DNA of 64,000 nt from Pseudomonas flexibilis (GCF_000802425.1 NZ_JRUD01000019.1:152547-216546), one strand, 5' to 3'; counted from the first letter of the stretch, positions 26,495 through 38,344 are shown. The notes: generated from the sequence alone by a model not told the origin. Translations and numbers: made by a program.

Positions 26495-29101
26495 ATGAAC
26501 ACCGCATTCCGCAAATCCCTGCCCGGCACCGCGCTGGATTACTTCGACACCCGCGCGGCGGTCGACGCCATCCAGCCCGGCGCCTACGAAAAACTGCCGT
26601 ACACCTCGCGCGTGCTGGCCGAGCAGCTGGTGCGCCGCTGCGATCCGGCGCTGCTGACCGATGCGCTCAAGCAGCTGATCGAGCGCAAGCGCGACCTGGA
26701 CTTCCCCTGGTATCCGGCCCGCGTGGTCTGCCACGACATCCTCGGTCAGACCGCGCTGGTCGACCTGGCGGGGTTGCGTGACGCGATCGCCGAACAGGGT
26801 GGCGACCCGGCCAAGGTCAACCCGGTGGTGCCGACCCAACTGATCGTCGACCACTCGCTGGCCGTCGAATACGCCGGCTTCGACCCGGACGCGTTCGAGA
26901 AGAACCGCGCCGTGGAAGAGCGCCGCAACGAAGACCGTTTCCACTTCATCGAGTGGACCAAGACCGCATTCAAGAACGTCGACGTGATCCCCGCCGGCAA
27001 CGGCATCATGCACCAGATCAACCTGGAGAAGATGTCGCCGGTGATCCAGGCCCGCGGTGGCGTGGCCTTCCCGGACACCTGCGTCGGCACCGACTCCCAT
27101 ACCCCGCACGTGGATGCCCTGGGCGTGATCGCCATCGGCGTCGGCGGCCTGGAAGCCGAGACCGTGATGCTCGGCCGCGCTTCGATGATGCGCCTGCCCG
27201 ACATCGTTGGCGTCAAACTGACCGGCAAGCGCCAGCCGGGTATCACCGCCACCGACATCGTGCTGGCCCTGACCGAATTCCTGCGCAAGGAGCGCGTGGT
27301 GGGTGCCTGGGTGGAGTTCTTCGGCGAAGGCGCCGACAGCCTGTCGATCGGCGACCGCGCCACCATCTCCAACATGTGCCCGGAATACGGCGCCACTGCG
27401 GCGATGTTCTATATCGACCAGCAGACCATCGACTACCTCAAGCTGACCGGTCGCGAGCCGGAGCAGGTGGCGCTGGTCGAGAACTACGCCAAGACTACCG
27501 GCCTCTGGGCGACCGCGCTGGAAGGCGCCGAGTACGAGCGCGTGCTGACCTTCGACCTGTCCACCGTCGTGCGCAACATGGCCGGCCCGAGCAACCCGCA
27601 CAAGCGCCTGCCGACCTCGGCACTGCATGAGCGCGGCATCGCCGACGAAGCCATGTTGGCCGCCGCGCGCGCCGAAGAGGAAAAGGGTCTGCTGCCCGAT
27701 GGCGCGGTGATCATCGCCGCCATCACCAGCTGCACCAACACGTCCAACCCGCGCAACGTGGTCGCCGCCGGCCTCGTGGCCAAGAAGGCCAACGCGTTGG
27801 GCCTGGTGCGCAAGCCCTGGGTGAAGACGTCCTTCGCGCCGGGTTCCAAGGTCGCCAAGCTGTACTTGGAAGAAGCCGGCCTGCTGCCGGAACTGGAAAA
27901 GCTCGGCTTCGGCATCGTCGCCTACGCCTGCACCACCTGCAACGGCATGTCCGGCGCGCTGGACCCGAAGATCCAGCAGGAAATCATCGACCGCGACCTG
28001 TACGCTACCGCCGTGCTGTCCGGCAACCGCAACTTCGACGGCCGCATCCACCCGTACGCCAAGCAGGCCTTCCTGGCCTCGCCGCCGCTGGTGGTCGCCT
28101 ACGCCATCGCCGGTACCGTACGCTTCGACATCGAGCAGGACGTGCTGGGCCATGACAAGAACGGCAAGGCCATCACGCTGAAGGACCTGTGGCCGAGCGA
28201 CGAGGAGATCGACGCCATCGTCGCCGCCTGCGTCAAGCCGGAGCAGTTCAAGCAGGTCTACATCCCGATGTTCGACCTGGGCAGCGTGGAAGAGGCCAAG
28301 AGCCCGCTGTACGACTGGCGCCCGATGTCCACCTACATCCGTCGTCCGCCGTACTGGGAAGGCGCGCTGGCCGGTGAACGCACCCTCAAGGGCATGCGCC
28401 CGCTGGCGGTGCTGCCGGACAACATCACCACCGACCACCTGTCGCCGTCCAACGCCATCCTGGCCGACTCGGCCGCCGGCGAATACCTGGCGAAGATGGG
28501 CCTGCCGGAGGAGGACTTCAACTCCTACGCCACCCACCGTGGCGACCACCTGACCGCGCAACGCGCCACCTTCGCCAACCCGCAGCTGGTCAACGAGATG
28601 GCCGTGGTCGACGGCCAGGTGAAGAAGGGCTCCCTGGCGCGCGTCGAGCCGGACGGCACCGTCATGCGCATGTGGGAGGCCATCGAGACCTACATGGAGC
28701 GCAAGCAGCCGCTGATCATCATCGCCGGCGCCGACTACGGTCAGGGCTCGTCCCGCGACTGGGCGGCCAAGGGCGTGCGTCTGGCCGGCGTGGAAGCCAT
28801 CGTCGCCGAAGGCTTCGAGCGCATCCATCGCACCAACCTGATCGGCATGGGCGTGCTGCCGCTGGAGTTCAAGCCGGGCACCACCCGCAAGACCCTGGGC
28901 ATCGACGGCACCGAAACCTTCGACGTGATCGGCGAGCGCAAGCCGCGTGCCGACCTGACCCTGGTCATCCACCGCACCAACGGCGAAAGCCTCAAGGTGC
29001 CGGTGACCTGCCGTCTGGACACCGCCGAGGAGGTGTCGATCTACGAGGCGGGTGGGGTGCTGCAGCGCTTCGCCAAGGACTTCCTGGAAGGCAACGCCTA
29101 A
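26495..29101 (+). CDS. acnD: Fe/S-dependent 2-methylcitrate dehydratase
   Basis: 868-residue aconitase-family enzyme. AcnD dehydrates 2-methylcitrate to methyl-aconitate and works with PrpF; this pair replaces PrpD in many bacteria. Iron-sulfur ligands are seen in AAITSCTNTSNPRN and YACTTCNGMSGALD, and family motifs in CVGTDSHTPHVDALG, LSPSNAI and GADYGQGSSRDWAAKG. The swivel domain is at the C-terminus, as usual. The start ATG 26495 gives the family N-terminus NTAFRKSLPGTALDYFDTR. Confidence 0.96.
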   Translation: MNTAFRKSLPGTALDYFDTRAAVDAIQPGAYEKLPYTSRVLAEQLVRRCDPALLTDALKQLIERKRDLDFPWYPARVVCHDILGQTALVDLAGLRDAIAEQGGDPAKVNPVVPTQLIVDHSLAVEYAGFDPDAFEKNRAVEERRNEDRFHFIEWTKTAFKNVDVIPAGNGIMHQINLEKMSPVIQARGGVAFPDTCVGTDSHTPHVDALGVIAIGVGGLEAETVMLGRASMMRLPDIVGVKLTGKRQPGITATDIVLALTEFLRKERVVGAWVEFFGEGADSLSIGDRATISNMCPEYGATAAMFYIDQQTIDYLKLTGREPEQVALVENYAKTTGLWATALEGAEYERVLTFDLSTVVRNMAGPSNPHKRLPTSALHERGIADEAMLAAARAEEEKGLLPDGAVIIAAITSCTNTSNPRNVVAAGLVAKKANALGLVRKPWVKTSFAPGSKVAKLYLEEAGLLPELEKLGFGIVAYACTTCNGMSGALDPKIQQEIIDRDLYATAVLSGNRNFDGRIHPYAKQAFLASPPLVVAYAIAGTVRFDIEQDVLGHDKNGKAITLKDLWPSDEEIDAIVAACVKPEQFKQVYIPMFDLGSVEEAKSPLYDWRPMSTYIRRPPYWEGALAGERTLKGMRPLAVLPDNITTDHLSPSNAILADSAAGEYLAKMGLPEEDFNSYATHRGDHLTAQRATFANPQLVNEMAVVDGQVKKGSLARVEPDGTVMRMWEAIETYMERKQPLIIIAGADYGQGSSRDWAAKGVRLAGVEAIVAEGFERIHRTNLIGMGVLPLEFKPGTTRKTLGIDGTETFDVIGERKPRADLTLVIHRTNGESLKVPVTCRLDTAEEVSIYEAGGVLQRFAKDFLEGNA

Positions 29102-29113
29102 GCAACGAACGAG

Positions 29114-29131
29114 GCGGCCCTGAGGGGCCGC
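29114..29131 (+). promoter_or_regulatory. acnD-prpF intercistronic hairpin
   Basis: Perfect 7-bp stem GCGGCCC / GGGCCGC with TGAG loop, 13 bases after the acnD stop, followed only by a loose T-rich stretch (CTTCACTTTTC). Second hairpin of this kind in the operon. Confidence 0.65.
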
Positions 29132-29156
29132 TTCACTTTTCATCTGGAGCAGCGTA

Positions 29157-30344
29157 ATGGCTCATCAACCTCAGATTCGAATCCCCGCCACCTACATCCG
29201 TGGCGGTACCAGCAAGGGCGTGTTCTTCCGTCTGCAGGACCTGCCCGAGCGCTGCCAGGTGCCGGGCGCGGCCCGTGACCAGCTGTTCATGCGCGTGATC
29301 GGCAGCCCCGATCCCTATGCCGCGCACATCGACGGCATGGGCGGCGCCACTTCCAGCACCAGTAAGTGCGTGATCCTGTCGAAAAGCAGCCAGCCCGGGC
29401 ACGATGTGGATTACCTCTATGGCCAGATCTCCATCGACAAGGCCTTCGTCGACTGGAGCGGCAACTGCGGCAACCTGTCCACCGCGGCCGGCGCCTTCGC
29501 CATCCACGCCGGGCTGATCGATCCTGCGCGCATTCCCCAGAACGGCACCTGCGTGGTGCGCATTTGGCAGGCCAATATCCAGAAAACCATCATCGCCCAC
29601 GTGCCTGTCACCAACGGCCAGGTGCAGGAGACCGGCGATTTCGAGCTGGACGGAGTGACCTTCCCGGCGGCGGAGATCGTGCTGGAATTCCTCGACCCGT
29701 CCGACGATGGCGAGGAGGGCGGCTCGATGTTCCCCACCGGCAACCTGGTCGACGACCTGGAAGTGCCCGGCGTCGGCACCTTCAAGGCCACCATGATCAG
29801 CGCCGGCATTCCCACGGTGTTCGTCAACGCCGAGGACATCGGCTACCAGGGCACCGAGCTGCGCGAGGACATCAACGGCGACCCCGCCCAGCTGGCGCGC
29901 TTCGAAAAGATCCGCGTGGCCGGTGCGCTGCGCATGGGGCTGATCAAGACGGCCGAAGAGGCGTTGACCCGCCAGCACACGCCGAAGATTGCCTTCGTTT
30001 CCCCGCCGAAAACCTACAAGGCATCCAGCGGCAAGACCATCGAGGCCGGCGAGGTCGACCTGCTGGTGCGTGCCCTGTCCATGGGCAAGCTGCACCACGC
30101 CATGATGGGCACCTGCGCGGTGGCCATCGGCACGGCGGCGGCGGTGCCCGGCACGCTGGTGAACCTGGCTGCCGGCGGTGGTGAGCGCCAGGCCGTGCGC
30201 TTCGGCCATCCCTCCGGCACGCTGCGAGTCGGTGCCGAAGCGAAGCAGATCGACGGTAACTGGACGGTGACCAAGGCCATCATGAGCCGCAGCGCGCGCA
30301 TCCTCATGGAAGGCTGGGTGCGGGTGCCGGGCGACGCGTTCTGA
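29157..30344 (+). CDS. prpF: Methylaconitate isomerase PrpF
   Basis: 395 residues. PrpF isomerises the AcnD product (trans- to cis-type 2-methylaconitate) so that it can be hydrated to 2-methylisocitrate. The N-terminus IPATYIRGGTSKGVFF is the hallmark of PrpF; DWSGNCGNLSTAAG and MMGTCAVAIGTAAAVPGT are the other conserved blocks of this diaminopimelate-epimerase-like fold. The RBS CTGGAG is ten bases before ATG 29157. It ends the operon ahead of a strong terminator. Confidence 0.96.
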   Translation: MAHQPQIRIPATYIRGGTSKGVFFRLQDLPERCQVPGAARDQLFMRVIGSPDPYAAHIDGMGGATSSTSKCVILSKSSQPGHDVDYLYGQISIDKAFVDWSGNCGNLSTAAGAFAIHAGLIDPARIPQNGTCVVRIWQANIQKTIIAHVPVTNGQVQETGDFELDGVTFPAAEIVLEFLDPSDDGEEGGSMFPTGNLVDDLEVPGVGTFKATMISAGIPTVFVNAEDIGYQGTELREDINGDPAQLARFEKIRVAGALRMGLIKTAEEALTRQHTPKIAFVSPPKTYKASSGKTIEAGEVDLLVRALSMGKLHHAMMGTCAVAIGTAAAVPGTLVNLAAGGGERQAVRFGHPSGTLRVGAEAKQIDGNWTVTKAIMSRSARILMEGWVRVPGDAF

Positions 30345-30361
30345 TTACCTGTTTGCGAGAA

Positions 30362-30392
30362 CGAAAAAGCCGGCCTGGGGCCGGCTTTTTCG
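30362..30392. terminator. Bidirectional terminator between prpF and ppsR
   Basis: Perfect 14-bp inverted repeat: CGAAAAAGCCGGCC, loop TGG, GGCCGGCTTTTTCG. It has a T-run in both directions and lies 17 bases after prpF and 14 bases after the convergent ppsR. Confidence 0.95.
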
Positions 30393-30406
30393 TTTGTTCG
30401 GGCGCT

Positions 30407-31225
30407 CTACTTGAGACGGCGCTCCACGCCCATCTCCACCAGGATCTTGGCGGAGATCTCCTCCACCGAGAAATGCGTGGTATTCAGGCACGGGATGTTC
30501 TCGCGCTGGAACAGCTTCTCCACTTCGCGCACCTCGAACTCGCACTGGGCGAAGCTGGCGTAGCGGCTGTTGGGCTTGCGCTCATGGCGAATGGCGGTCA
30601 GCCGGTCCGGGTCGATGGTCAGGCCGAACAGCTTCTGCTTGTGCACCTTGAGGGCTGCCGGCAGTTGCAAGCGCTCCATGTCCTCTTCGGTCAGCGGATA
30701 GTTGGCGGCGCGGATGCCGTACTGCATGGCCATGTACAGGCAGGTGGGCGTCTTGCCGCAGCGTGACACGCCCACCAGGATCAGGTCGGCCTTGTCGTAG
30801 TAGTGGGTGCGGGCGCCGTCGTCGTTGTCGAGGGCAAAGTTCACCGCCTCGATGCGCTCCATGTAGTTGGCGGAGTGGCCTATGGCGTGCGACTTGCCCA
30901 CCGAATAGGACGAGCTGGCGCTCAATTCCTGCTCAAGCGGCGACAGGAAACAGGAAAAGATGTCGATCATGAAGCCACTCGACTGCGCCAAGATGTCGCG
31001 GATCTCCTGGTTCACGATGGTATCGAAAATGATCGGCCGGCAACCGTCGCGCTCGGTGGCCAGATCGATCTGCTGAACCATGGCCTGAGCCTTGGCGGGC
31101 GTGTCTATGTAGGGGCGGGTGAGTTTCTGGAACTGGATGTTCTCGAACTGGGCAAGCAGGCTCTGTCCAAGGGTTTCGGCGGTGATGCCTGTTCCGTCAG
31201 AGATGAAGAAAGCGGTTCGTTTCAT
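30407..31225 (-). CDS. ppsR: PEP synthase regulatory kinase/pyrophosphorylase
   Basis: 272 residues. This bifunctional protein inactivates PEP synthase by ADP-dependent phosphorylation and reactivates it by phosphate-dependent dephosphorylation. N-terminal [19 protein letters not shown] and the P-loop [15 protein letters not shown] (about residues 151-165) are diagnostic, as is [11 protein letters not shown]. It is divergent from its target ppsA. Often annotated ydiA or PSRP. Confidence 0.96.
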   Translation of the reverse strand: MKRTAFFISDGTGITAETLGQSLLAQFENIQFQKLTRPYIDTPAKAQAMVQQIDLATERDGCRPIIFDTIVNQEIRDILAQSSGFMIDIFSCFLSPLEQELSASSSYSVGKSHAIGHSANYMERIEAVNFALDNDDGARTHYYDKADLILVGVSRCGKTPTCLYMAMQYGIRAANYPLTEEDMERLQLPAALKVHKQKLFGLTIDPDRLTAIRHERKPNSRYASFAQCEFEVREVEKLFQRENIPCLNTTHFSVEEISAKILVEMGVERRLK

Positions 31226-31382
31226 ACGCCGAAAGCCTTAAGGTGAAAGCGATTCTTGGCTATCATAGCCGGGCTGTGCCATAGCTAGACGGCTGGCATT
31301 CTTACCTATTTCCCCGGGGCAGGCCACACCGGTGCGGACACAATCCGCTGGCAGCATTCCCCTACAGCGTGGAGAAATCACC

Positions 31383-33752
<2,370 letters not shown>

Positions 33753-33770
33753 GCGCTTTGACCATACTGG

Positions 33771-33797
33771 AAGGGCGGGTCTGAACCCGCCCTTTTC
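33771..33797 (+). terminator. Intrinsic terminator of ppsA
   Basis: Perfect 10-bp stem AAGGGCGGGT / ACCCGCCCTT with CTGA loop, ending in TTTT. Confidence 0.88.
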
Positions 33798-33821
33798 ATA
33801 TCCACGCGATAGAACCCTGTA

Positions 33822-34817
33822 ATGCAAAGCAGCAGCCGACTCTTTCCTGTCTCCCTGCTCGGCGCCGAACTCCGCGGCGACCTGAGCGAGGACGTCTACC
33901 TTCTCAAACCACGCAACAGTCCCGATGCCAGCGTCGAGCTGGCGGTCACCCGCCTGGGGCGCGCCGATGTACAGGGGGGCCGGGGCGTACCTGCGATCCT
34001 GCTGCACGGCACCTTCACCAACCGGCGTTTCTGGTACTCGCCCAAGGGCATTGGTTTTGGCGCGCACCTGGCCCGGGCCGGCTTCGATGTGTGGATTCCG
34101 GAAATGCGCGGGCATGGTCTTTCGCCGCGCAACCGGAGCTACCGGCACAATCGAGTGGTCGACTATGCGCGCTACGACCTCCCCGCCATCGCCGCCTTCG
34201 TCATGGAACAGACCGGGCAGACACCGCACTGGATGGGCCATTCGCTCGGCGGGGTGGTGCTCGCCGCTGCCGCGGGCGGTGGTTATCTGGACCAGCACAG
34301 CGCAGCCTCGCTGGCGCTGTTCGGCAGTCAGGTCAGTCGCTTGTACCTGCCGTTGAAGTTTCCGCCGGTGGCGTGGGGCGGGCACTTGCTGCTGGGCTGC
34401 CTGCCGCATCTGTCCGGCATGCGACTGGGGCGCGGACCCGAGGACGAGCCGATCGGCGTGGCGCGCGACGCCCTGCGCTGGCATGGACTGTTCGGTCGCT
34501 TCGGCTGCGGGCGGGAAAACTGGTGGCAGGGCCTGGCCACGGTGCGTATTCCGGTGCTGGCGGTTTCCGCCGAGGGGGATCGTCAGGATCCGCCGGCGGC
34601 TTGCGAGCGTCTGCTGCGCCAGTTCGGTTCGGCCAGTCGCGAGCACCTGTGCCTCGGCCCCCGGAATGGCTTCTCCAGCCCCTTCGGCCATGTGGAAATG
34701 CTCATCAGCAAGACGGCGCAACGCGAGGTCTGGCCATTGCTGACCGACTGGCTGCGGCGCCAGGCGAGCACCTCGGCGGAAGTTCAGGGGTGTGCCACGC
34801 GCGAAGCCCTGTGCTAA
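33822..34817 (+). CDS. Alpha/beta hydrolase
   Basis: 331 residues, no signal peptide. The hydrolase fold is shown by the oxyanion loop LLHGTFTNRRFW (about residues 60-71), the nucleophile elbow GHSLGG (Ser141) and the catalytic His near the end in PFGHVEML. Substrate unknown; an esterase or lipase-like acyl hydrolase is likely. From memory, a homologue sits in the same place (PA1771) between ppsA and rraA in P. aeruginosa. ATG 33822 is 25 bases after the ppsA terminator. Confidence 0.88.
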   Translation: MQSSSRLFPVSLLGAELRGDLSEDVYLLKPRNSPDASVELAVTRLGRADVQGGRGVPAILLHGTFTNRRFWYSPKGIGFGAHLARAGFDVWIPEMRGHGLSPRNRSYRHNRVVDYARYDLPAIAAFVMEQTGQTPHWMGHSLGGVVLAAAAGGGYLDQHSAASLALFGSQVSRLYLPLKFPPVAWGGHLLLGCLPHLSGMRLGRGPEDEPIGVARDALRWHGLFGRFGCGRENWWQGLATVRIPVLAVSAEGDRQDPPAACERLLRQFGSASREHLCLGPRNGFSSPFGHVEMLISKTAQREVWPLLTDWLRRQASTSAEVQGCATREALC

Positions 34818-34877
34818 AGGGGATCGCTGCGGCTAAGATGTGCGCCCCCGCAGCAGCACCATCTCAAGGAGTTCAGC

Positions 34878-35366
34878 ATGCAATACGTCACCCCTGACCT
34901 GTGCGACGCCTACCCGGATCTGGTTCAGGTCGTCGAGCCGATGTTCGCCAACTTCGGCGGCCGCGACTCCTTCGGTGGTCAGATCGTCACCGTGAAGTGC
35001 TTCGAGGACAACTCGCTGGTCAAGGAGCAGGTCGACCTGCCTGGTGAAGGCAAGGTGCTGGTCGTGGATGGTGGCGGCTCGCTGCGTCGCGCCCTACTGG
35101 GCGACATGCTGGCCGAGAAGGCGGCGAAGAATGGCTGGGAAGGCATCATCGTCTACGGCTGCGTACGCGACGTCGACGTGCTGGCGCAGACCGAGCTGGG
35201 CATCCAGGCGTTGGCGAGCCATCCGATGAAAACCGACAAGCGCGGCATTGGCGACCTGAACGTGGTCGTTACCTTTGCCGGCGTGACCTTCCGCCCTGGC
35301 CAGTACGTGTATGCCGACAACAACGGCATCATCGTTTCCCCTGAACCGCTGAGCATGCCCGAGTAG
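34878..35366 (+). CDS. rraA: Regulator of ribonuclease E activity RraA
   Basis: 162 residues. RraA is a trimeric ring protein that binds RNase E and lowers RNA decay in enterics; the fold is shared with class II aldolases (HMG/CHA aldolase). Conserved blocks: [22 protein letters not shown] (first part), [17 protein letters not shown] and [22 protein letters not shown] is 8 bases before the ATG. Formerly called menG in some annotations. Confidence 0.95.
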   Translation: MQYVTPDLCDAYPDLVQVVEPMFANFGGRDSFGGQIVTVKCFEDNSLVKEQVDLPGEGKVLVVDGGGSLRRALLGDMLAEKAAKNGWEGIIVYGCVRDVDVLAQTELGIQALASHPMKTDKRGIGDLNVVVTFAGVTFRPGQYVYADNNGIIVSPEPLSMPE

Positions 35367-35381
35367 GTTCGATCGGATCTT

Positions 35382-35409
35382 AGCGCTCCGCGCCTCTGGC
35401 CGGAGCGCT
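35382..35409 (+). terminator. Hairpin after rraA
   Basis: Perfect 9-bp stem AGCGCTCCG / CGGAGCGCT with a 10-base loop, 15 bases after the stop. T-run is weak (TTGCC), so termination may be partial. Confidence 0.65.
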
Positions 35410-35472
35410 TGCCCTGCTGTGACCCTCGGTTGTCCCGCCGCGTCTACCCGTTTGTACTCCGCGGAGGTGCGC

Positions 35473-35715
35473 ATGCACGACCCCTTCGAAGAATCCCTGC
35501 GTGATCTGCTCAAGAACGCACCGTCGTCCCAGCATGACGACGATGCGACCCTCGATCGCGTGCTCAAGACCGCCAATCGTCAGGTGGGCGTCGGCGATCT
35601 GTTCTCGCTGATGGGCAACTGGTTCGAGGCCCTGATGATCGCACTGAATGCCGGTTCCCGGAACGTGGAATCGGGCCATGCCGCCACCAAACGCTGTGCT
35701 GAAAAGGCTGAATGA
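35473..35715 (+). CDS. crfX: CrfX-type small protein
   Basis: 80-residue soluble protein (MHDPFEESLRDLLKNAPSS...) with a hydrophobic helix GDLFSLMGNWFEALMIALNAG. It matches, from memory, CrfX of P. aeruginosa, a SigX-linked small protein upstream of cmpX. The stop overlaps the cmpX start (ATGA). In P. aeruginosa the CorA-like gene cmaX lies between rraA and crfX; here only about 105 bp separate them, so cmaX is absent. Confidence 0.82.
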   Translation: MHDPFEESLRDLLKNAPSSQHDDDATLDRVLKTANRQVGVGDLFSLMGNWFEALMIALNAGSRNVESGHAATKRCAEKAE

Positions 35716-36542
35716 AGATGGAATTCGATCCCTGGACCCAGAGCCTCGTCAACGCCATGAGCACCATGTGGGGCTCGGTGGCGGCTTTCATCCCGCGCCT
35801 GTTCGGCGCCCTGGTGGTGCTGTTGCTGGGCTTCGTGGTGGCCAAGCTGCTGGACACGCTGCTGTCCAAGTTGCTGGCCAAGTTGGGCCTGGACCGACTG
35901 ATGGCCGGCACCGGCCTGACCAAGATGATGGCGCGCATCGGCATCCAGGTGCCGGTTTCCACCCTGATCGGCAAGATCGTCTACTGGTTCGTGCTGCTGG
36001 TGTTCCTGGTGTCGGCTGCCGATTCCCTGGGCCTGCAACGTGTCTCAGCTACCCTCGACGTGTTCGCCCTGTACCTGCCCAAGGTCTTCGGTGCAGCCCT
36101 GGTACTGCTGGCCGGTGTGCTGCTGGCGCAACTGGTCAACGGCCTGGTGCGCGGAGCCGCGGAAAGCGTGGGCCTGGATTACGCTGCCAGTCTCGGTCGT
36201 GTCGCCCAGGCCATGGTCATCATCATCAGTATCTCGGTGGCCATCGGCCAGCTGGAGGTGAAGACCGACCTGCTCAACACCGTCATTGCCATCGTCCTGA
36301 TCTCAGTCGGCCTGGCCGCTGCGCTGGCCTTGGGGCTGGGCAGCCGCGAGATCGCCGGGCAGATCCTCGCTGGCATCTACGTGCGCGAGCTGTATGAGGT
36401 GGGCCAGGATATCCAGGTCGGCGACATCCAGGGGCAGATCGAGGAAATCGGTACGGTGAAGACCATCCTGGTCACCTCGGATGGGGATTTGGTGTCAATA
36501 GCCAATAAGACGCTGCTCGAACATCGCGTCAACAGCCGTTGA
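35712..36542 (+). CDS. cmpX: CmpX, MscS-type membrane channel protein
   Basis: 276 residues with about four or five membrane helices (for example LFGALVVLLLGFVVAKLLD, IVYWFVLLVFLVSAAD, AMVIIISISVAIGQLE) followed by the MscS-like beta domain (LGLGSREIAGQILAGIYVRELYEVGQDIQVGDIQG). Such proteins respond to membrane tension; in P. aeruginosa CmpX affects SigX activity and envelope stress. The order crfX-cmpX-sigX-oprF supports this role. Start at ATG 35712 overlaps crfX; a second ATG two codons later is possible. Confidence 0.92.
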   Translation: MKMEFDPWTQSLVNAMSTMWGSVAAFIPRLFGALVVLLLGFVVAKLLDTLLSKLLAKLGLDRLMAGTGLTKMMARIGIQVPVSTLIGKIVYWFVLLVFLVSAADSLGLQRVSATLDVFALYLPKVFGAALVLLAGVLLAQLVNGLVRGAAESVGLDYAASLGRVAQAMVIIISISVAIGQLEVKTDLLNTVIAIVLISVGLAAALALGLGSREIAGQILAGIYVRELYEVGQDIQVGDIQGQIEEIGTVKTILVTSDGDLVSIANKTLLEHRVNSR

Positions 36543-36626
36543 GGCGGCAAATCCTGTTATCTTATTGCGCCGCGACGACCGCCCGGTCGCTCGCCGCGCA
36601 TCCGCCTCAATCGCCGACGATTCGTT

Positions 36627-37217
36627 TTGAACAAAGTCCAGCACCCCGGCCAGCGCTACGACCCCCGCGAGCTCTCTGACGAAGAGCTGGTGGCGCGCGC
36701 GCACCAGGAACTCTTCCATATCACCCGCGCCTACGAAGAGTTGATGCGGCGCTACCAGCGCACGCTGTTCAACGTCTGTGCGCGGTACCTCGGTAACGAT
36801 CGGGACGCCGATGACGTCTGCCAGGAAGTGATGCTCAAGGTGCTCTACGGCCTGAAAAACTTCGAAGGCAAGTCCAAGTTCAAGACGTGGCTGTACAGCA
36901 TCACCTACAACGAGTGCATCACCCAGTACCGCAAGGAGCGGCGTAAGCGTCGGCTAATCGATGCCCTCAGCCTGGAACCCATGGAAGAGGCCTCGGAGGA
37001 GAAGACACCGAAAGTCGAGGACAAGGGTGGCCTGGATCGCTGGCTGGTGCATGTGAATCCCATCGACCGGGAAATCCTCATCCTGCGTTTTGTCGCCGAG
37101 CTGGAGTTCCAGGAAATCGCCGACATCATGCACATGGGCCTCAGCGCCACCAAGATGCGCTACAAGCGCGCGCTGGACCGTATGCGCGAAAAATTCGCCA
37201 GCGCGGAAACTTTGTAA
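36627..37217 (+). CDS. sigX: ECF sigma factor SigX
   Basis: 196 residues. Sigma region 2 is YQRTLFNVCARYLGNDRDAD then DVCQEVMLKVLYGLKNF; region 4 is ILRFVAELEFQEIADIMHMGLSATKMRYKRAL (in part). SigX of pseudomonads directs oprF, membrane-fluidity and fatty-acid genes and answers to membrane stress. No anti-sigma factor lies beside it; cmpX may fill that role. The start is TTG at 36627 (NKVQHPGQRYDPREL), with no strong ribosome site. oprF follows directly. Confidence 0.95.
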   Translation: MNKVQHPGQRYDPRELSDEELVARAHQELFHITRAYEELMRRYQRTLFNVCARYLGNDRDADDVCQEVMLKVLYGLKNFEGKSKFKTWLYSITYNECITQYRKERRKRRLIDALSLEPMEEASEEKTPKVEDKGGLDRWLVHVNPIDREILILRFVAELEFQEIADIMHMGLSATKMRYKRALDRMREKFASAETL

Positions 37218-37241
37218 CCCATCCGCCTCTCTGAATGGTGA

Positions 37242-37260
37242 CTCCCCTGTTTCTGGGGAG
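37242..37260 (+). promoter_or_regulatory. Nested hairpin in the sigX-oprF gap / oprF leader
   Basis: CTCCCC, loop TGTTTCT, GGGGAG, enclosed by a second pair GAATGGT (37232-37238) and ACCATTC (37269-37275). It lacks a T-run, so it is probably part of the oprF mRNA leader or a weak sigX terminator. OprF mRNAs are usually very stable, which a 5' hairpin would fit. Confidence 0.6.
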
Positions 37261-37291
37261 CCATCCATACCATTCAGATGGGGATTTACGG

Positions 37292-38272
37292 ATGAGGCTC
37301 AAAAACACCTTAGGCGCGGTCATTGGTGCTGTTGTCGCCGCGACCTCCGCGCACGCGTTGGCTCAGGGCCAGGGCGCCGTCGAGGTGGAAGTGTTTGCCA
37401 AGCAGTACTACCCCGATAGCCGCCGCAACATCGAAAGCGAAGGCGAGCTTTACGGGGCCGGGGCTAGCTACTTCCTCACGGATGACGTCTCCCTGGGCAT
37501 TTCTCACGGCGAATACCACGATCTCACCTCGGACGATCCGGTCACGGTCGATGGGCGTTACAAGAACATCAAGGGCAGTTTGACCTCGCTAGATGCGGTC
37601 TATCACTTCGGTGAGCCGGGCCCTGGCGTACGTCCCTACCTGTCGGCCGGTATGGCCCACCAGAGCATCGGCCAGGCGGAGCGCAGCGGGCGAGACCGCA
37701 GCACCTTCGCCAACGTCGGCGCGGGGGTGAAGGTCTACTTCAGCGAGAACTTCTTCGCCCGGGCCGGGGTGGATGGCATGCACAACATCGACCAGGGCAA
37801 CAGCGAGTGGATGGCAGGCGTCGGTGTAGGCTTGAACTTCGGCGGTGGTCGTCAGGAAGTTGCCCAGGCCGAGCCCGAGCCGGTCTATGAGCCTGTGGTC
37901 GAAGCTGAGCCCATTCCTGAGACGGTGCGGGTCGAACTGGATGTGAAGTTCGATTTCGACAAGGACGTGGTGCGCGAGGACAGCTACGACGATATCCGCA
38001 ACCTGGCGGAATTCATGCAACAGTTCCCGCAAACGACCACCGTGGTGGAAGGCCACACCGACTCGATCGGTACCGAGGCCTACAACCAGGACCTCTCCGA
38101 CCGCCGCGCACGTTCCGTGCGCAACGTACTGGTCGACCAGTACGGCATTTCGGGCAACCGCGTGGATTCGATCGGCTATGGCGAAACTCGTCCGGTGGCG
38201 GACAACGCCACCGAGGCCGGCCGCGCCATCAACCGTCGCGTGGAAGCCGAGGTGGAAGCGCAGGTCGAATGA
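37292..38272 (+). CDS. oprF: Major outer-membrane porin OprF
   Basis: 326 residues: signal peptide (cleaved near SAHA or ALA), an N-terminal 8-strand barrel (residues about 25-185), a Pro/Glu hinge (EPEPVYEPVVEAEPIPE) and a C-terminal OmpA peptidoglycan-binding domain with VKFDFDKDVVRE, VVEGHTDSIGTEAYNQDLSDRRA and SIGYGETRPVADN. OprF gives the envelope its shape and forms a slow general pore. No cysteine is present, whereas P. aeruginosa OprF, from memory, has four in the region between the domains. ATG 37292 is preceded by GGGG about 12 bases away; longer N-terminal reading lacks a signal peptide. Confidence 0.95.
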   Translation: MRLKNTLGAVIGAVVAATSAHALAQGQGAVEVEVFAKQYYPDSRRNIESEGELYGAGASYFLTDDVSLGISHGEYHDLTSDDPVTVDGRYKNIKGSLTSLDAVYHFGEPGPGVRPYLSAGMAHQSIGQAERSGRDRSTFANVGAGVKVYFSENFFARAGVDGMHNIDQGNSEWMAGVGVGLNFGGGRQEVAQAEPEPVYEPVVEAEPIPETVRVELDVKFDFDKDVVREDSYDDIRNLAEFMQQFPQTTTVVEGHTDSIGTEAYNQDLSDRRARSVRNVLVDQYGISGNRVDSIGYGETRPVADNATEAGRAINRRVEAEVEAQVE

Positions 38273-38298
38273 CAGTCCGTTCGATCTGCGTGACCGGG

Positions 38299-38328
38299 AC
38301 CGGGGCCTGAAGGGGCCCCGGTTTTTTT
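38299..38328 (+). terminator. Intrinsic terminator of oprF
   Basis: Stem ACCGGGGCC / GGCCCCGGT (9 bp) with a 6-base loop, followed by TTTTTTT. Strong. Confidence 0.95.
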
Positions 38329-38344
38329 ATGACCGTTTGCTGGC

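Noticed and set aside
26474..29143. 889-codon open frame on the minus strand
   Set aside because: It is antisense to acnD, which has all family motifs. High GC at third positions keeps opposite frames open; the translation is low-complexity and His/Val/Gly-rich.
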